DNA of 64,000 nucleotides, from assembly GCA_036346395.1 (NCBI GenBank), contig CM070604.1:43985662-44049661 (forward strand), read 5' to 3'. The stretch is from Hsuehochloa calcarea. Taxonomy: Eukaryota; Streptophyta; Magnoliopsida; Poales; Poaceae. The notes beneath the pieces are model-generated. The model was not told the DNA's origin, ran no database searches, and was given only the letters and a program-made list of their open reading frames with translations. The position numbers were made by a program, and so were the translations under genes. Below, piece by piece: positions 20,640 through 32,666 of the stretch (within the stretch, counting starts at the first letter, position 1; each line of letters starts with the position of its first letter).

Positions 20640-21115
20640 TCAAAAACATCATCACAGACGGTTTTATGAGCCGTTTGAGTTTATGGGTCAATAATGATAT
20701 GAGGTAATCACAGACGGCTTTCGAACCGTCTGTGATGCAGACTATCACAGACAGCTATTAACTCAAAAATGTTTGTGATAGTTGACTATCACAGACGGTT
20801 TGTAGATGAAATCATTTGTGATAGTTGACTCTCACAGACGGTTTGTAGCTAAAACCGCTTGTGATAGATTTTGTATCACAGACGGTTTGTACACTACTAC
20901 GAAAAGGCTAATACTGGACGCATCATTGCAGACGGTTTTCCAAAACCATCAGTATTAATGGTAATCACAGACTGTTTTACCAGCACGACCGTCTCTATTA
21001 CTGGATACGCTAAGAACTGTCTGTGATACACTACTTATCATAGGCGGTTCGTGATACGAACCGTCTGTGATATTAGCTCATCACAGACGGTTTTTGTATG
21101 AAACCGTCTGTGATT
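20640..21115. repeat. Subterminal CACAGACGGTT repeats
   Basis: More than ten direct and inverted copies of CACAGACGGTT, some diverged, in the left 500 bp. A CACTACTACGAAAAGG terminus sits in the middle at 20892. These are expected binding sites of the CACTA DNA-binding protein. Confidence 0.85.
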
Positions 21116-21119
21116 CGTA

Positions 21120-21830
21120 GCGCAGAAGAGCAAATTTTTTTGAACGTGTGCGCGGTAGGCCTAAAAAATTGGCACTGTCCTTATATATTATAGCCCTCAG
21201 CCTTGTCTTCCATCAGTCTCTCCCTCTCTCCTCCCCACGCCGAGCTCCGGCGACCACCCTCGATTCCCTGTCGCGGTTCGGCAAGGAGACACAACCGACG
21301 AGGAGGAGGAGGAGGGATGCGGAGGAGCTCCTTGTCTGCCGCAGGAGGTAGACTGCCGGAAGGTACGTGTATATACCCAAAATATACACAATTTGTTGGC
21401 TATTTGTTGTAAAAAAATGATCTTAATTTTGTGTTACCTAAGGTTGGAGCACTGTTGGAGGTTTTCGACCATCTCTCCTTCCTTGCCAACGAGCTTGAGA
21501 ACTCGAACGACATGCAAGAACAGCTTGTGATATGCTGGTGAGGTACAGAGAGGAGCTCACAAGACCAATTCAAGAAGCTGATGAATTCTTCAGGAGTTTA
21601 GAGGCACAACTGGTTTCTAGCTAGTTTAACTTTGTAACTTTATTATTTTTCCCCATTTGAATGGGTTGTTGTGAAACCTTTTGGTTTCCCTTTCCTATAA
21701 TGTGTTTGCCATCATAGTTTTAATTGGATTTTAGTTGTCTTGCTAGAGGTTGCATATGAAAAATACGGTCTAGCAATTTATTAGTTTGGCTCAAAATCTG
21801 ATTTTTTTTTGTAATACAAAAAACTATCAT
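21120..21830. other. Unassigned part of the decayed CACTA
   Basis: No transposase text. 21280-21350 is GAG/GGA-rich. Past 21823 further CAGACGGTTC/GAACCGTCTG pairs appear (to 21865), and an (AC)n run is at 21893-21913. Confidence 0.4.
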
Positions 21831-21883
21831 AGACGGTTCTGAACAAGAACCGTCTGTGATAGTCTATTTTCACAATTTATCAG

Positions 21884-21914
<31 letters not shown>

Positions 21915-21954
21915 AAGCAAGAAGTTAAATATAACATTTATCAGTATTACAAAA

Positions 21955-22735
21955 ACGTTGACCGTGATTGTACACACTTACAGTGTCCAGCATCGCATGA
22001 ATGAGGCGTCGAGGGTGTCGAGGTTGAACGGAAAGAACAACTCCTCGAAGGTCATCATGAAGATACATTCTTAAACCATGTGGTTAAGATGATCCTTCTT
22101 GAACTTGACGTTGACACCTGAGCATCGTTTTCCATCCGTCTTGTTGGCCTGATCCATGTACCATACATGCATTCTCGTGCAAGCGAATCCTAGGGTACGG
22201 TCGTGCTCTACCGTCTCGACCAACGACTCGCCTAGCATGAATTTATGAGCCAACAGCAGGAAGGAGATATCAGAACTGGAGTTGACCATCTTCGATTTGC
22301 CCTTGCTGCCTCGCTTTTTATATGTCGAATTCATGAGAGTCGACCGAGCATGAGGTGTAGATGCATTTGATGCACCGGACCCTTACCGCTCCGGTGCAGG
22401 TAGCTCCTGTGGACTTGACACCGTTGCAGGACATTGCTGTGAAGTTGACATCAGAGCAGGTAGCTCCAGGTAGATGTCACTCTTGGGCCACTGGATGAAT
22501 GTTCCAATAGCTTGCCCTAGAGTCGTGACCTTGTCGTTTGAGGGAATCTAGAGCAGGACGACCGTGAAATTTGCATGAACACCATCCACATTCACTTTTG
22601 CGAAGCCCAGTGCTAGATTTACACCGTGCACCAAAGCATCGGCACTGGATGGATACGCCTGGCCCCAAGCAGTATCTAGGACAACGGAGGCATATCTCAC
22701 TTGGAGCTTGCACTCCGTAGCCATCTACTTAAAGA
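21955..22735 (-). pseudogene. DUF8039-type second protein of decayed CACTA, fragment
   Basis: Minus-strand translation across frames matches the second gene of the large CACTA element: CKLQVRYASV and TFIQWPK near 22730-22480 correspond to CKLQVRMIGS and TFIQWPKKDI at 39180-39410. The stretch 22080-21960 matches 39830-39915 (LDTLDAS then the ACTGTAAGTG splice donor). The protease exons that should follow are absent. Function of the family is unknown, and it accompanies TNP2 in plant CACTA elements. Confidence 0.72.
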
Positions 22736-22929
22736 TACAAAATTAACTACTCTAATAGGTCTAACAATGGATTGAGCATTCTAGAGCTAATAATTATTAC
22801 CAGGATATTATCGACAGGAAATCTATCGTTGCCTTTTGGGGTAGGGTTAGGGTTGGATGCACAGCTACTCAGAAGTTTCGATGCAATGACGAACTTCTAG
22901 GTGCTCCCAATAAGGTCATTTCCAAAATA

Positions 22930-24520
22930 TTGATCTCTTCTTCTAGATGTTCTTTTCACGGGTCCTCGATTTACGTTCCTTTTTTAGTACAACATCTAGA
23001 TCCTTAACCATATCATAGACCTCTTTTCCGCTTAAATGCTTTGGAGCTAAACTGTCCTCCTTCTCTCCGTCGAATTGTTTCTTCATCCTGCGGTATGGGT
23101 GAGCCCTCCAAAGGAACCTACGGTGACGCATGTACATGGTTTTGTGCGAGTGCTTCAGGCACACACTCTCGGTATCATCTAAGCGGTGAGTACAGGCTTT
23201 GGCCCCCCTTTTGTACTCTGGCTCGACAGGTTAGCAAGGGCAGGATAATCATTTATGGTGCGGAACAACAAGGAGTGTAAAGTAAAGTTCTCTCATTTAT
23301 ACGCATCCCATACATGTATCCCTTCAATCCATAGTATTTTTAGATCTTCCATCAATGGTGCTAGATACACATCAATATCATTCTCAGGTTGCTTCGACCC
23401 TTGGATTAGTATCGATAGCAAAATATACTTCCGCTTCATACACAACCAAGGAGGAAGGTTGTAGATACAGAGAGTCATGGGCCAAGTGCTATGTCGGCTG
23501 CTCATGTTACCGAAAGGATACATTCCATCTATACTCAATCCAAACCTTATATTCCTCGGTTCCGTATCGAAGTATGCAAACCTCGTATCGATGTTTCTCC
23601 ATTTGGCAGAATCAACAGAGTGTCTTAGGTTTTCGTCATTCTTACGTTCCTCTGAGTGCCAATGCAGTAGTTTTGCATCCTTTGGGTTAGCAAAAAACCG
23701 CTTCAAACGAGGAATTACAGGAAGATACCACACCACCTTAACAGGAGGCCCTTTCTTCATCTTGATTCCCTCACCGTCATCTGATTGATTCTTACACTTG
23801 TATCGGGATGTGTTGCACACCAGGCATACATGCATGTTTGCATACTCATTACAGTAGAGGATACAGTCGTTTGGACATGCCTATATTCTTTCTACTTCCA
23901 TTCCCAATGGACAAAGAACCTTCTTGGCTTTGTAGGTGATTTTGGGCAACTCGTTTCACTCCGAAAGCATGTCCACTAAGAGACCTAATAGCGCCATGAA
24001 ACTCTTGTCGGATCAACCGTTGCTTGCCTTCAATTTCAGTAGTTCAAGCACGGATGATAACCTTGTGTATTCCGGCTTGCAGCCCGGGAACAAAGGTTTC
24101 TCCGAGTCCTCCATCAAGCCCTAGAGTTTAACATACTCCCTCTCATCATAGTTCCATTCTGTATAGCGAAGCATCTGATCTAGATTGTTATCGTGCAATC
24201 TATCCGAATCAGAACCACAATCGACATCATCTAGCAGCATATCGTTGACTTCGTCGGCCATGTCATTATTAATATCTTCCTATATAATCTGTTGTTCACC
24301 GTGACTGGTCTAACGTGTATAACCCTTTCTGAAACCCTTTCGAATCAAGTGTGCTTCGATCTGTGCTCGGTTCTTAAACATCTTCAGTTTCTCGCAATCA
24401 ATGCATGGACAATACATATTCCACCCCCTTATTCAACATAACCTCATTGGCAGCTCTTGTAGAAGCAGACATGCCATTAATGTACTCTTCATTCACACAG
24501 TTGCCAGCGTACATTCAGCT
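22930..24520 (-). pseudogene. TNP2 transposase of decayed CACTA, N-terminal two thirds
   Basis: Minus-strand homologue of 32667-34217. The start is visible at about 24515 (ATGGACCGAAGCTGAATGT, as in the intact copy). The best stretch, 23835-23293, reads MHVCLVCNTSRYKCKNQSD, VVWYLPVIPRLKRFFANPKD and NMSSRHSTWPMTLCIYNLPP. The next segment, 23164-22943, reads HRRFLWRAHPYRRMKKQFDG and KEVYDMVKDLDVVL. Stops and shifts separate the pieces, and the DUF4218/4216 C-terminus is deleted. At 23293-23310 it keeps Trp in VWDAYK, where the large element has a stop. Confidence 0.9.
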
Positions 24521-24989
24521 TCGGTCCATCTATGTGACACATATAACAAATTGGTGTTAAATATTGAATTAACTAATTAGTATACTATAGATGCAACTTT
24601 TGAAATATGTATTTCTAATGAACTAAAAAAAATAGCAATGCACCATAGGGTTAGGTTGTACATCACAAACACATTATAGATAGCCCATGCCCAACTTCAG
24701 ATGGCAAGAAGCCAACACTTGTAAAATAACACAAAAAGATAGATCTAAACTATCTTCAATTCTCTCTCTTTACCGATCTAAACCATCTTCAATTATCTCT
24801 CTTTACCAAGCTAGATCTAGAATACAATGAAAGGAATAAATTACGTATTAACCATCGGTAGTCAAGAATAAATTATCAAATCCGTGGTCTCTTTTCACCA
24901 AATCGCCTCAAAGCCCCATCTCCAGGAGCAGCAGTAGCGAGAACAGAGTTGGAATTTAAGACAGATCGATCTGTGAGGGTCGGTTCTGC

Positions 24990-25145
24990 AATAAATGAGA
25001 TTATCACAGACGGTTCTGATATCACCTCTTCATAGACGGTTTTTACCGCAGAAAGTAACAAAACGATCGCTAAACCAAAATCGTCTGTGATTGTATTTAA
25101 TACAGACGATTTTGATAAACCGTCTATGATAAGGTGCCTAGTGTT
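24990..25145. repeat. Right subterminal repeats of decayed CACTA
   Basis: CACAGACGGTTCTG, CATAGACGGTTTTT and inverted AAACCGTCTATGATAA copies within 160 bp of the right terminus. Confidence 0.8.
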
Positions 25146-25163
25146 AACCTTTTTGTACCGGTG

Positions 25164-25999
25164 ACTATCTGACAAGTGGGCTCAAAATGTGTGGCGCCTG
25201 ATCATGTTCGACCACGTGGGCACTGCGAAAGGGTAGCTTACGGACGTGGGAACGGTCATATCCTGTAGTGGGCCTGTTGGAATGCCATGACTCTCGAAAC
25301 TCTCAAACTTATCTCGATCAACCGCAGGAAACCAAACCATACCGCACCACTAGCTAGTGTAGCATCCATTATTCACGAGCGACACACGAGAGCAGCGCCA
25401 TCATTCCTTAGCATCTAGTGCACGTAGATGCCAGTGCTACAGGTCCAGCCCTACGGATCCGGAGCAGGGAGAGCAACGCATACGTACCCATGCATGCATA
25501 CTGCGCGCGCGCGTACGTAGCCAGTTAATGGCGAGGCAGGAGATCCGGAGGAGAGGCAGCAGCCAGCGCAAGGCACGTAAGGATGGGGTGGTGTGTGTGC
25601 GCGCGCGTGTAGCGTCGTCCGTGGATTGGCCAGGTTGTTGGCGCTTGAACTTTGGCAGTGGCGCGCGCATGTGGCCGTGCGCGACAAGTGGCGTTTAAGG
25701 CCCTGCACTGCGCGCATGCATGCAAGGCAGAAGCAGGTCAAAGCTGTAGTGGTATAGTGGAGTGTGTACTGGGAGCTGACACGGCTGGGACGGCCGGTGC
25801 CTACAACTGCCCATGCATGCACGTTCTTGCCCAACACATGTCTGGTACAATATGGAGGTGACACTCGGCAGATTTCAGACCATAAGAGTGGAGGGGTTCT
25901 TACAAGGGCAAACAAAAAGATTTTGACATGTCTTCAGATTCTAGAGGCTCTGTTTTGGGGCAAGAGATTGTGGAGTTTTTTTTGGCTCATATAGCACTA
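25164..25999. other. Unassigned spacer
   Basis: Rich in GCATGC and GCGCGC words. Several overlapping frames on both strands, none with a recognisable domain. Confidence 0.4.
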
Positions 26000-27198
26000 T
26001 TTATCACGCTAATAGCAATTTTGTCCTCTCCCGATATCAATGCCAAGATAGCACCCTCCACCATACCCCAGGGGGCCGAACTCCCCACCGCGTGCCATGT
26101 GTGAAATCCGGACCCTTGATGCACGGACTAGGCCCAGTCCGGCCCCCAGGGGCACGATAGAGGGCAATGTCGTGCCCTGAAGCCACGGAAGGTAGGCGTC
26201 CGTGTCTCCCTGCCACTGAAGCTGGTGTCCGTGCCTCCCTGCCACGGAAGCGGCGATGCTCCCGCGAGAGAGGCGCGAGGAGAGGTGAAAAAGCTGATTA
26301 AAAAATATTTTTGACACTATTAAATACTATTTTGGCGAGGGCAATGAAGCTCACCAGAGAAGATGGCGTTGCGAGGCTTGCTCACCGGCGTCGAGAATGA
26401 CGCACTCGTCCTCGGTGATTCAGAGAACTAGAAGCTTAGAGAAAGCATGAGATGGAATGAGGGGTGAGCTAGAAAGATGGCAACACGCTCGGAGATTTAA
26501 ATAGCATCGAGTAGCGCGTGAGATGAACAGTGAGAAGATATGTCCGTGGCGAGAAACTCGCGCTCTTGCTTCGGCGTCTCTGTTAGCGCGGGGGTTGGGT
26601 GCCATTAAGGGGATGGTTAGCATGGGCAGAGCTAGACGGAGGTGACAAGGGCAGTTGGGTGCAAAACGGTGGGCCCTGGTTGCGTTCCGCAAGCGAGCAG
26701 CTCAGTAGGTGAGGACACTCTGGTGCGCTGGTGCACGCGTGGATGTGAGGTGGAAGACACTACCGGACAAGCGGGCTGGGCGTGTCATCGAGTGTAGGAG
26801 CGGGCACTGGCGTGGGTTGGAGCTGGCTCGTAGAAATGGGCCTGCTAGAATTCGGCCCAAAGGGCGAGTGGAAAATTTAAAATGAAATTCAGAATTTCCT
26901 TAAAAGGCTGAGGGTTTGAGGGAATTATTAAATATAGAAATATATCTCCAAAATTTATGATTTTTTAAGGCTTATGAGCCTGTATAGTTTATTATGTAAA
27001 TTTTATAAGATTTTATCTGCTCTGTGATTTTCTCAAAAATTCTTATAAGTTTCTGTTTTCATGTAAATGCATTGTTACCTTTGATGAAAATTCACAAAAC
27101 GTGCTCAAATACATTTTAGCTCATGCAAATATGCCCAAAACTATTCTCCCACTTATTTTTATTCTATTTTCCAAAATTGGGATTTTTGGGATGTTACA
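26000..27198 (-). repeat. Probable gypsy LTR or LTR fragment
   Basis: The right edge GGGATGTTACA (27188-27198) is the reverse complement of the TGTAACATCCC gypsy LTR start and matches the LTR end at 48294-48304 in form, with the same AT-rich run-up. A minus-strand TATTTAAAT box lies near 26497-26505. The left edge and any target duplication were not found, so it may be a solo or truncated LTR. The LINE begins immediately to the right. Confidence 0.45.
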
Positions 27199-27466
27199 TT
27201 ATTCTGGAGGGATTAGTTTAGGTTCTCAGCTACAAAGTCCCGAGGAGATAATTTTAGCTATGCAGGCTCAGGAATTGGTCAGAGCTGCTATAGCTAAATC
27301 TGAATGTGATAAGGCTCAAATTGTTGAGCAAGCTGGAGAAAAAAGTTGTAAAGAAAACATAAGGGGTGTGGACATAAGTCTCTGGATGCCATTGACAATG
27401 AGGTTAGGGGTGTTACAGGCTTCAAGTTGAAGCTAAAAACAAGGAATAAATTGAAGAAAGGGAAGC

Positions 27467-28190
27467 ATGGAGTCAACAAAAGTACATCATGAAAGCCCTT
27501 TTTTTTGGAATATTGGAGGTTTGGGAAAACCAGCTAGGAGAATACATCTTAAAGATTTTATTAGCTCTGAAAAACATGATGTTGGGGGGTGCAAGAGACT
27601 ATTAAGACAGATTTCTCAAACAGAGAACTTAATTCTTTATCAAGGGTGTGCACTTTCAAATGGCATTGGTCCCCTACTAAGGGGCATTCTGGAGGAATAT
27701 TGATGGGAGGATGAGGTAAGTAGAGGGTTGTGACAAAGGTAGTTTTTTTTTTTGTAAATATGGTTATCAGACACAAAAGATGTAACTTCAGATGGGAGAT
27801 GGTGGTGGTTTGTAGCTCTGCTCAGCACGAGTTTCTCATGTGTTTTTTGGAAGAATTGAGTCACAAGTGTCAGGCTGCTACTCTTCCTTTGGTTATAGGG
27901 GTGATTTCAATCTGATTAGGAAAGTAGAGGATAAGAGTTCTAGCAATATCAATAATACCCTGTTGGATCTCTTTAATGTGTCCATCTCTGATAACAAGTT
28001 GCTGGAGATCAAAAGGGGGGCATGAGATTTACTTGGACTAATTAATAAACAAAAATGTCCTATTATATGGTTAATCTTAACATAATATTAGTCCCAACTG
28101 ATTGGGAGGCTAGATTTTTCCTTTGCATTGCAAAAAGCATGACCACGGTGGGATCTGACCATAGCCCTATTCTGCTAAATACTTGTGAGG
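27467..28190 (+). pseudogene. LINE endonuclease region
   Basis: Apurinic-type endonuclease that nicks the target. The start WNIGGLGKPARRIHLKDFI is at about 27500-27550, the GDFN catalytic motif at about 27900, and the closing SDHSPI motif at about 28157-28175. Frame breaks lie between them. A short frame upstream (27241-27430) may be the end of ORF1 but is not recognised. Confidence 0.78.
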
Positions 28191-28880
28191 GGATGATTAG
28201 TACTAAAGGCATATTCTATTTTGAGAAGAAATGGTTTTGCCAAGGAATTTCTTTGAGATGTTGGTGGGGAAATGGAATGATATTATGCAGAGAGCTCCTG
28301 ATAATAGTTATTCCTTGGATAGATGGCAAGGTAGGATGACATCTATGAGATAATTCTTGAGAGGTTGGGGTGCCAACCTAAATGGAGAGTACAAAAAGAA
28401 AAAGAAAATGCTCACAGATCAACTCAGAGATATCGACAAGTTGGCAGAAGAAAGGGAATTAAGGGCCGAGGAATGGCAAGTCAGATATACAGTAGAAAAT
28501 AATCTAGAGAAGGTACATGAAATGGAAGAGAGATATTGGAAGCAGAGTAGTAGCTTGAATTGGATCACAAAAGGAGATGCTAGCACTAGCTTTTTTTTTT
28601 TCTCTTAGATGTGCTAATGGGAGGAGAAGGAAGAATTACATCTTCAGCTTGGAACATGAGTGGGTGTGTCTTGAAAATGAGAAGGAAATTACATACCATA
28701 TTTACAAATTTTCTAAAAAAAATATCTTTTGTTCTGAAGATAGACAAGCTGTGAGTTTATTAGATGACATATTGGGACCGAGTTACCGAGTTTCAGAGGA
28801 GGATGGCAACAACCTTTTGCATGATTTTTCAAAAGAAGATGTGTGGAACGCAATCAAATAGATGCCAATTGACTCAACTC

Positions 28881-29900
28881 CTAGACCAAACGGCTTCCCC
28901 ACAATTTTCTAAAAAAAGTTCTAGGGTGCATTAAAAAATGCTTCATGAGGTTGATTGTTGATTTTGCTGAAGGAAAATTGGATTTAAAGAGATTGAATTT
29001 TGGGGTGATAATGTTGATCTCTAAACTTAAGGATGCTAACAACATCAGACGATATAGGCCCATTTGGCTTATTAATGTCGGTTTTAAGATCATAACAAAA
29101 ATGATGGCTAGTAGGATGGGAGGTATTGCAGACAAGATCATTTGTGAAAGTCAATATGCTTTTATTAAAGGAAGGAATATTTTGGATGGCGTGGTCTCAC
29201 TACATGAGATTAAAATGTCCAAGGACAAAGGGGTGATTTTAAAATTGGATTTTGAGAAAGCTTATGACAGGATCCATTGTTTTTTTTGGAGGAAGTTAGG
29301 GAGAGGAAAAACTTCCCTAAAAAATGGATTAATCTAGTTATGAGCTCAGTTAAGGGGGGAGGTCAGTATCAACATAAATGACAAGAATGGTGTTTACTTC
29401 ACTTCCGATAGAGGTCTGAGATAAGGAGATCCTTTGTCCTCACTTTTGTTCAATTTGGCTGTAGATGCTATAGCTGCAGTTGTTGAAAGAGCACAAATGA
29501 ATGGTCTGATTAGAGGGGTGATTTCTAAGTTGGTCCCTGGGGATGTGCCTTTACTCGAATATGCAGATGATACAATGATCATGACAGAATCTAGAGATGA
29601 TTACATTTTGAATCTCAGGTTCCTTCTCTATTGTTTTGAATGGATGTCTGGGTTAAAGATTAACTACCACAAAAGTGATATTTTTGTGTTGGGGGTTGAG
29701 AAGGAGGAAGCTGCTAGAGTTTCAAAAATGCTAAACTGCAAACTTGGGCTCCTACCCCTCATATATCTAGGTATCATTGTTGGGGACAAATTTGTTGGAA
29801 AGAAATTAGTAGATAACATCCTTAACAAGCTTTGTAAAAGATTAGACAATTGGAGAAACAATTTTCTTTTCCTTAGGTGGCAAATTGGTCCTAGTTAACA
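28881..29900 (+). pseudogene. LINE reverse transcriptase region
   Basis: RVT_1 domain for target-primed reverse transcription. Two open stretches in one frame, 28945-29337 and 29434-29898, hold NFGVIMLISKLKDANNIRRY, PIWLINVGFKIITKMMASR, SQYAFIKGRNILDGV, LKLDFEKAYDRI (first catalytic Asp), GDPLSSLLFNLAVDA and the YADD box (YADDTMIM, about 29560-29585). A short stop-containing gap separates them. Confidence 0.92.
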
Positions 29901-30559
29901 GTAGTCTCAACAGTCAACCTATCTATACCATGGGTTTCTATAGTCTGACTGATTGTACTCATAAAAAGATGGACACTATTAGGTCTAGATTCTTTTGGAG
30001 GGGTGCAAGTGATAAATTCAAATATCACATAATAAGATGGGGGCAATCTGTCGGCCTAAAGACTATGGTGGACTTGGAGTGATTAACACAAGATTAATGA
30101 ATGACTGCTTGATGACAAAATGGTTCTGGAAAATTGCTTCAGCTTGATAGGAACTCCGGTTTAGAATCTTAAAAGCCAAATACTTCCCAAGGGGTGATGC
30201 AATATATTTTGATCCTGTAAGGGGATCCCAATTTTTGAAAAGTTTGCAGAAGGTGAAGGACCTTTTTCAGAAGGGGCTATCTTTCAGATAGGGAATGGTG
30301 TTAATACGTTTTCTGGAATGATGTGTGGCTTGGGGATTGCCCATTGAAAATCAGATATGAAAAGCTATACAAAATTTTTCAAAATCCAAACAGTAACATT
30401 GCCGATTGCCGGATAGAGGGGGCTTCGAATATTAAATTTGTCAGAAGCTTTTGGGAGGAAGAGGGTGATGGTGGAAGCTTTTAAAGGACTCCATAATTGA
30501 TGTTAACATTACTGATGATAGAGATAAAGTGATTTGGTGATTGGAAAAATCCGGTATCT

Positions 30560-30830
30560 TTTCAGTTACGTCTCTTTACAGATATACGACCTTTGGTGGA
30601 GTTACTTATAGAAAAATGGAAAAACCGTTAGAAAGTAAGATTCCCCTTAAGGTCAAAATTTTCGTTTGGCAGGTCTATCAGAACATAATTCAAACAACAG
30701 ATCAGTAGATGAGAAAAGGATGGAAAGGAGATGCTTTCTGTAGATTGTGTGGGGCTGATGAAAATGCAGTTCAGGTCATTTTTGGATGTGTTATTGCGAT
30801 ATTTCTATGGCTGTGTGTGAGAGAAATCTT
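30560..30830 (+). pseudogene. LINE zf-RVT zinc-binding region
   Basis: The C-terminal domain usual after plant L1 reverse transcriptases, read as IPLKVKIFVWQVYQNIIQTT then GDAFCRLCGADENAVQ. The Cys-X2-Cys is intact. Stops are frequent before it. Confidence 0.78.
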
Positions 30831-31278
30831 AAATTGGAGAGGATTCCTGGGTCTTTAGAAGATTTCCAACTTAACTGGTTGGCTTGGACACTTTGGAAAA
30901 CCGAAAACAAAATAGCGATTGAGAGGATCTTTCCTAAACAATCAATTGAAGTTATGTTCAAATTAGTGTCTTGTTTGCACCACTGACGCATCCTTATCAA
31001 AAGGGGTGATCGAGGGAAGCTGGACTTCTTTCTAAACTTGGCAAAAGGTTGGACGAAGAACTTTTGTGCGATGGATTTGACTTAGTTGTATTCTGTTTTA
31101 CTTGTTGGTCCTTGTATGGAAACCTGGGTTGGAAACGTTTCTTCGTTTCACTTACGGTTGGCTTTAGGCTTAAATAGTTAGCTGGTTTCCCCAGCTGATG
31201 TGATCTTTCGTAAGGACAGTTATTAGCTTTCAATATAAGCTGGCAAATTTCATTGTTTAAAAAAAGTAAAATAAAAAC

Positions 31279-32113
31279 ATGGCTGGTACATTGACCGTCT
31301 TGATCTCATATATATACCAGCTCTTTTTTTTCCCGAATATACCAGCTCTTGATTAACACACACGTATTGTTTGTTGGGAATTTTGCGGAGTAGAAGGCTT
31401 GAATCACGCCAGAAGCGCTTTCATAAAGTGATTATTTGCATCCTGTTAAAATGCTTCAAGAGTCTACTGTAAATAAGCTAGTAGGACAAGACAAGTTTAG
31501 ACGAAGTTTGCACCAAAGCAAAGTGAAAACACGTCGTGAACAGAACAAGAGAATGAGATTATGAAGTGTCTCTCAAAATCTGAAGGATGTCTCCTTATAT
31601 AGAGTTTGAAAGGGTGCAAAATTAAGAGACGCGATTCTTCGAATGCACTCTCTCGTGAAAAGATGCGAAATGAAGAGACACGACTCTTCGGACACATCCT
31701 TTCATGAAGAGACACAACTTGTTGTTTGAAAACAACTTTCGACATTTTTGATCAGTAAGTACTTATATAGACATACTTCGGATCCCAAACAGAATACGTG
31801 CCCAATTTTGAAGCGCTGGTTTCATAGGAATTATGTAGAAAACTACCAATACATTAAGAACTCCATATTTTTCATAGACGTACATCTTGACCTTCTACAT
31901 CTATGTTCAACTTGTATGCCACTGCTCTACTTAGGTCATGTACGATGGGTTTATATCAGCTGTCTATAATCTTTGTCATGTATGATTTAAGTTGATGTGG
32001 ATGAAAGAGAATAAAAAGAGAGAAATATGTTGTCTACAATCTTGTAGCCAACTGTATCACCAGAACTAAGAAAAATATTAAAAGATTGTGTGATCTATAA
32101 AGACAAGTAAAAA
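31279..32113. other. Unassigned spacer
   Basis: No recognised gene. CCAGCTCTT repeats at 31317 and 31343. The last three bases (AAA) are the CACTA target duplication. Confidence 0.45.
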
Positions 32114-32146
32114 CACTACTACAAAATATGCTATACTAGACACCCC

Positions 32147-32235
32147 ATCACAGACGGTTCTTTAAAAGAACCGTCTGTGATACATGCCTATCACAGACGG
32201 TTCTTTACAAAAGAACCGTATGTGATATACAAGCA
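32147..32235. repeat. Left subterminal hairpin repeats of large CACTA
   Basis: ATCACAGACGGTTC pairs with GAACCGTCTGTGAT over 16 bp with a two-base loop at 32147-32181. A second such hairpin with one change (CGTATG) lies at 32189-32226. Confidence 0.85.
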
Positions 32236-32276
32236 CTATAAATAGATGCTCCCGACAGGCCCCCTTTCCATTCCAT

Positions 32277-32480
32277 TTGAGGTGCCACCACCCTGCTGCT
32301 GCTGCTGCCTCCTCCCCATTGGCCACCCTGCTGCTGCTGTCTCCTCCCCCGTTGCGCCACCCTGCTGCTGCTGCCTCCTTCCATGCATATTGCTGTGCAA
32401 TTCCATTTTGAGCTCTTACCCCTGCCTCCTCCTCCCCCATTGCGGCACCTCTGCCGCCTCCTCCCACATTGTGCCACCTT
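32277..32480. repeat. GCCACCCTGCTGCTGCTG repeats in CACTA leader
   Basis: About five imperfect units of GCCACC..CTGCTGCTG..CTCCTCCCCC..TTGC, about 34 bp where regular, between the terminus and the TNP2 start. Confidence 0.7.
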
Positions 32481-32666
32481 GGAGAGAAGGGTAACGATCT
32501 GTAACCCTTTATTTTTACTCTAGACTAATCACTAATGTGTAACGATTTGTAACCGTTTATATTTGGTCTAGACTAATCACTAATGTGTTTGGTCATTATG
32601 AAGGGTACTTGCGGTTTATTAATATAATTTAACACTAATTAATTTGTTACGTGCGTATACGTGTAG

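Larger units (their letters stand above)
20609..25163 (-). mobile_element. Decayed CACTA element (4,555 bp)
   Basis: The left end AACTACTACAGAAAA differs at its first base from CACTACTACAGAAAA. The right end is TTTTTGTACCGGTG. ACT flanks both (20606-20608 and 25164-25166). CACAGACGGTT repeats fill 20640-21115 and 24990-25140. The interior encodes, on the minus strand, remnants of TNP2 and of the DUF8039-type second protein, but the DUF4218/DUF4216 end of TNP2 and the protease are missing. A second complete CACTACTACG terminus lies at 20892. Confidence 0.87.
27199..31278 (+). mobile_element. L1-type LINE, decayed
   Basis: Non-LTR retrotransposon with endonuclease, reverse transcriptase and zf-RVT zinc-binding regions in order, ending in an A-rich tail (31258-31278). 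The reading frame is broken many times. The 5' end abuts the LTR end at 27198 and lacks a full ORF1, so it is probably 5'-truncated. TACATT occurs at both sides (27195-27200 and about 31289) and could be a short target duplication, but this is weak. Confidence 0.88.

Noticed and set aside
25451..25915. 154-residue minus-strand frame with repeated Cys/His
   Set aside because: Composition driven by GCATGC and GCGC words. No family resemblance or splice context.
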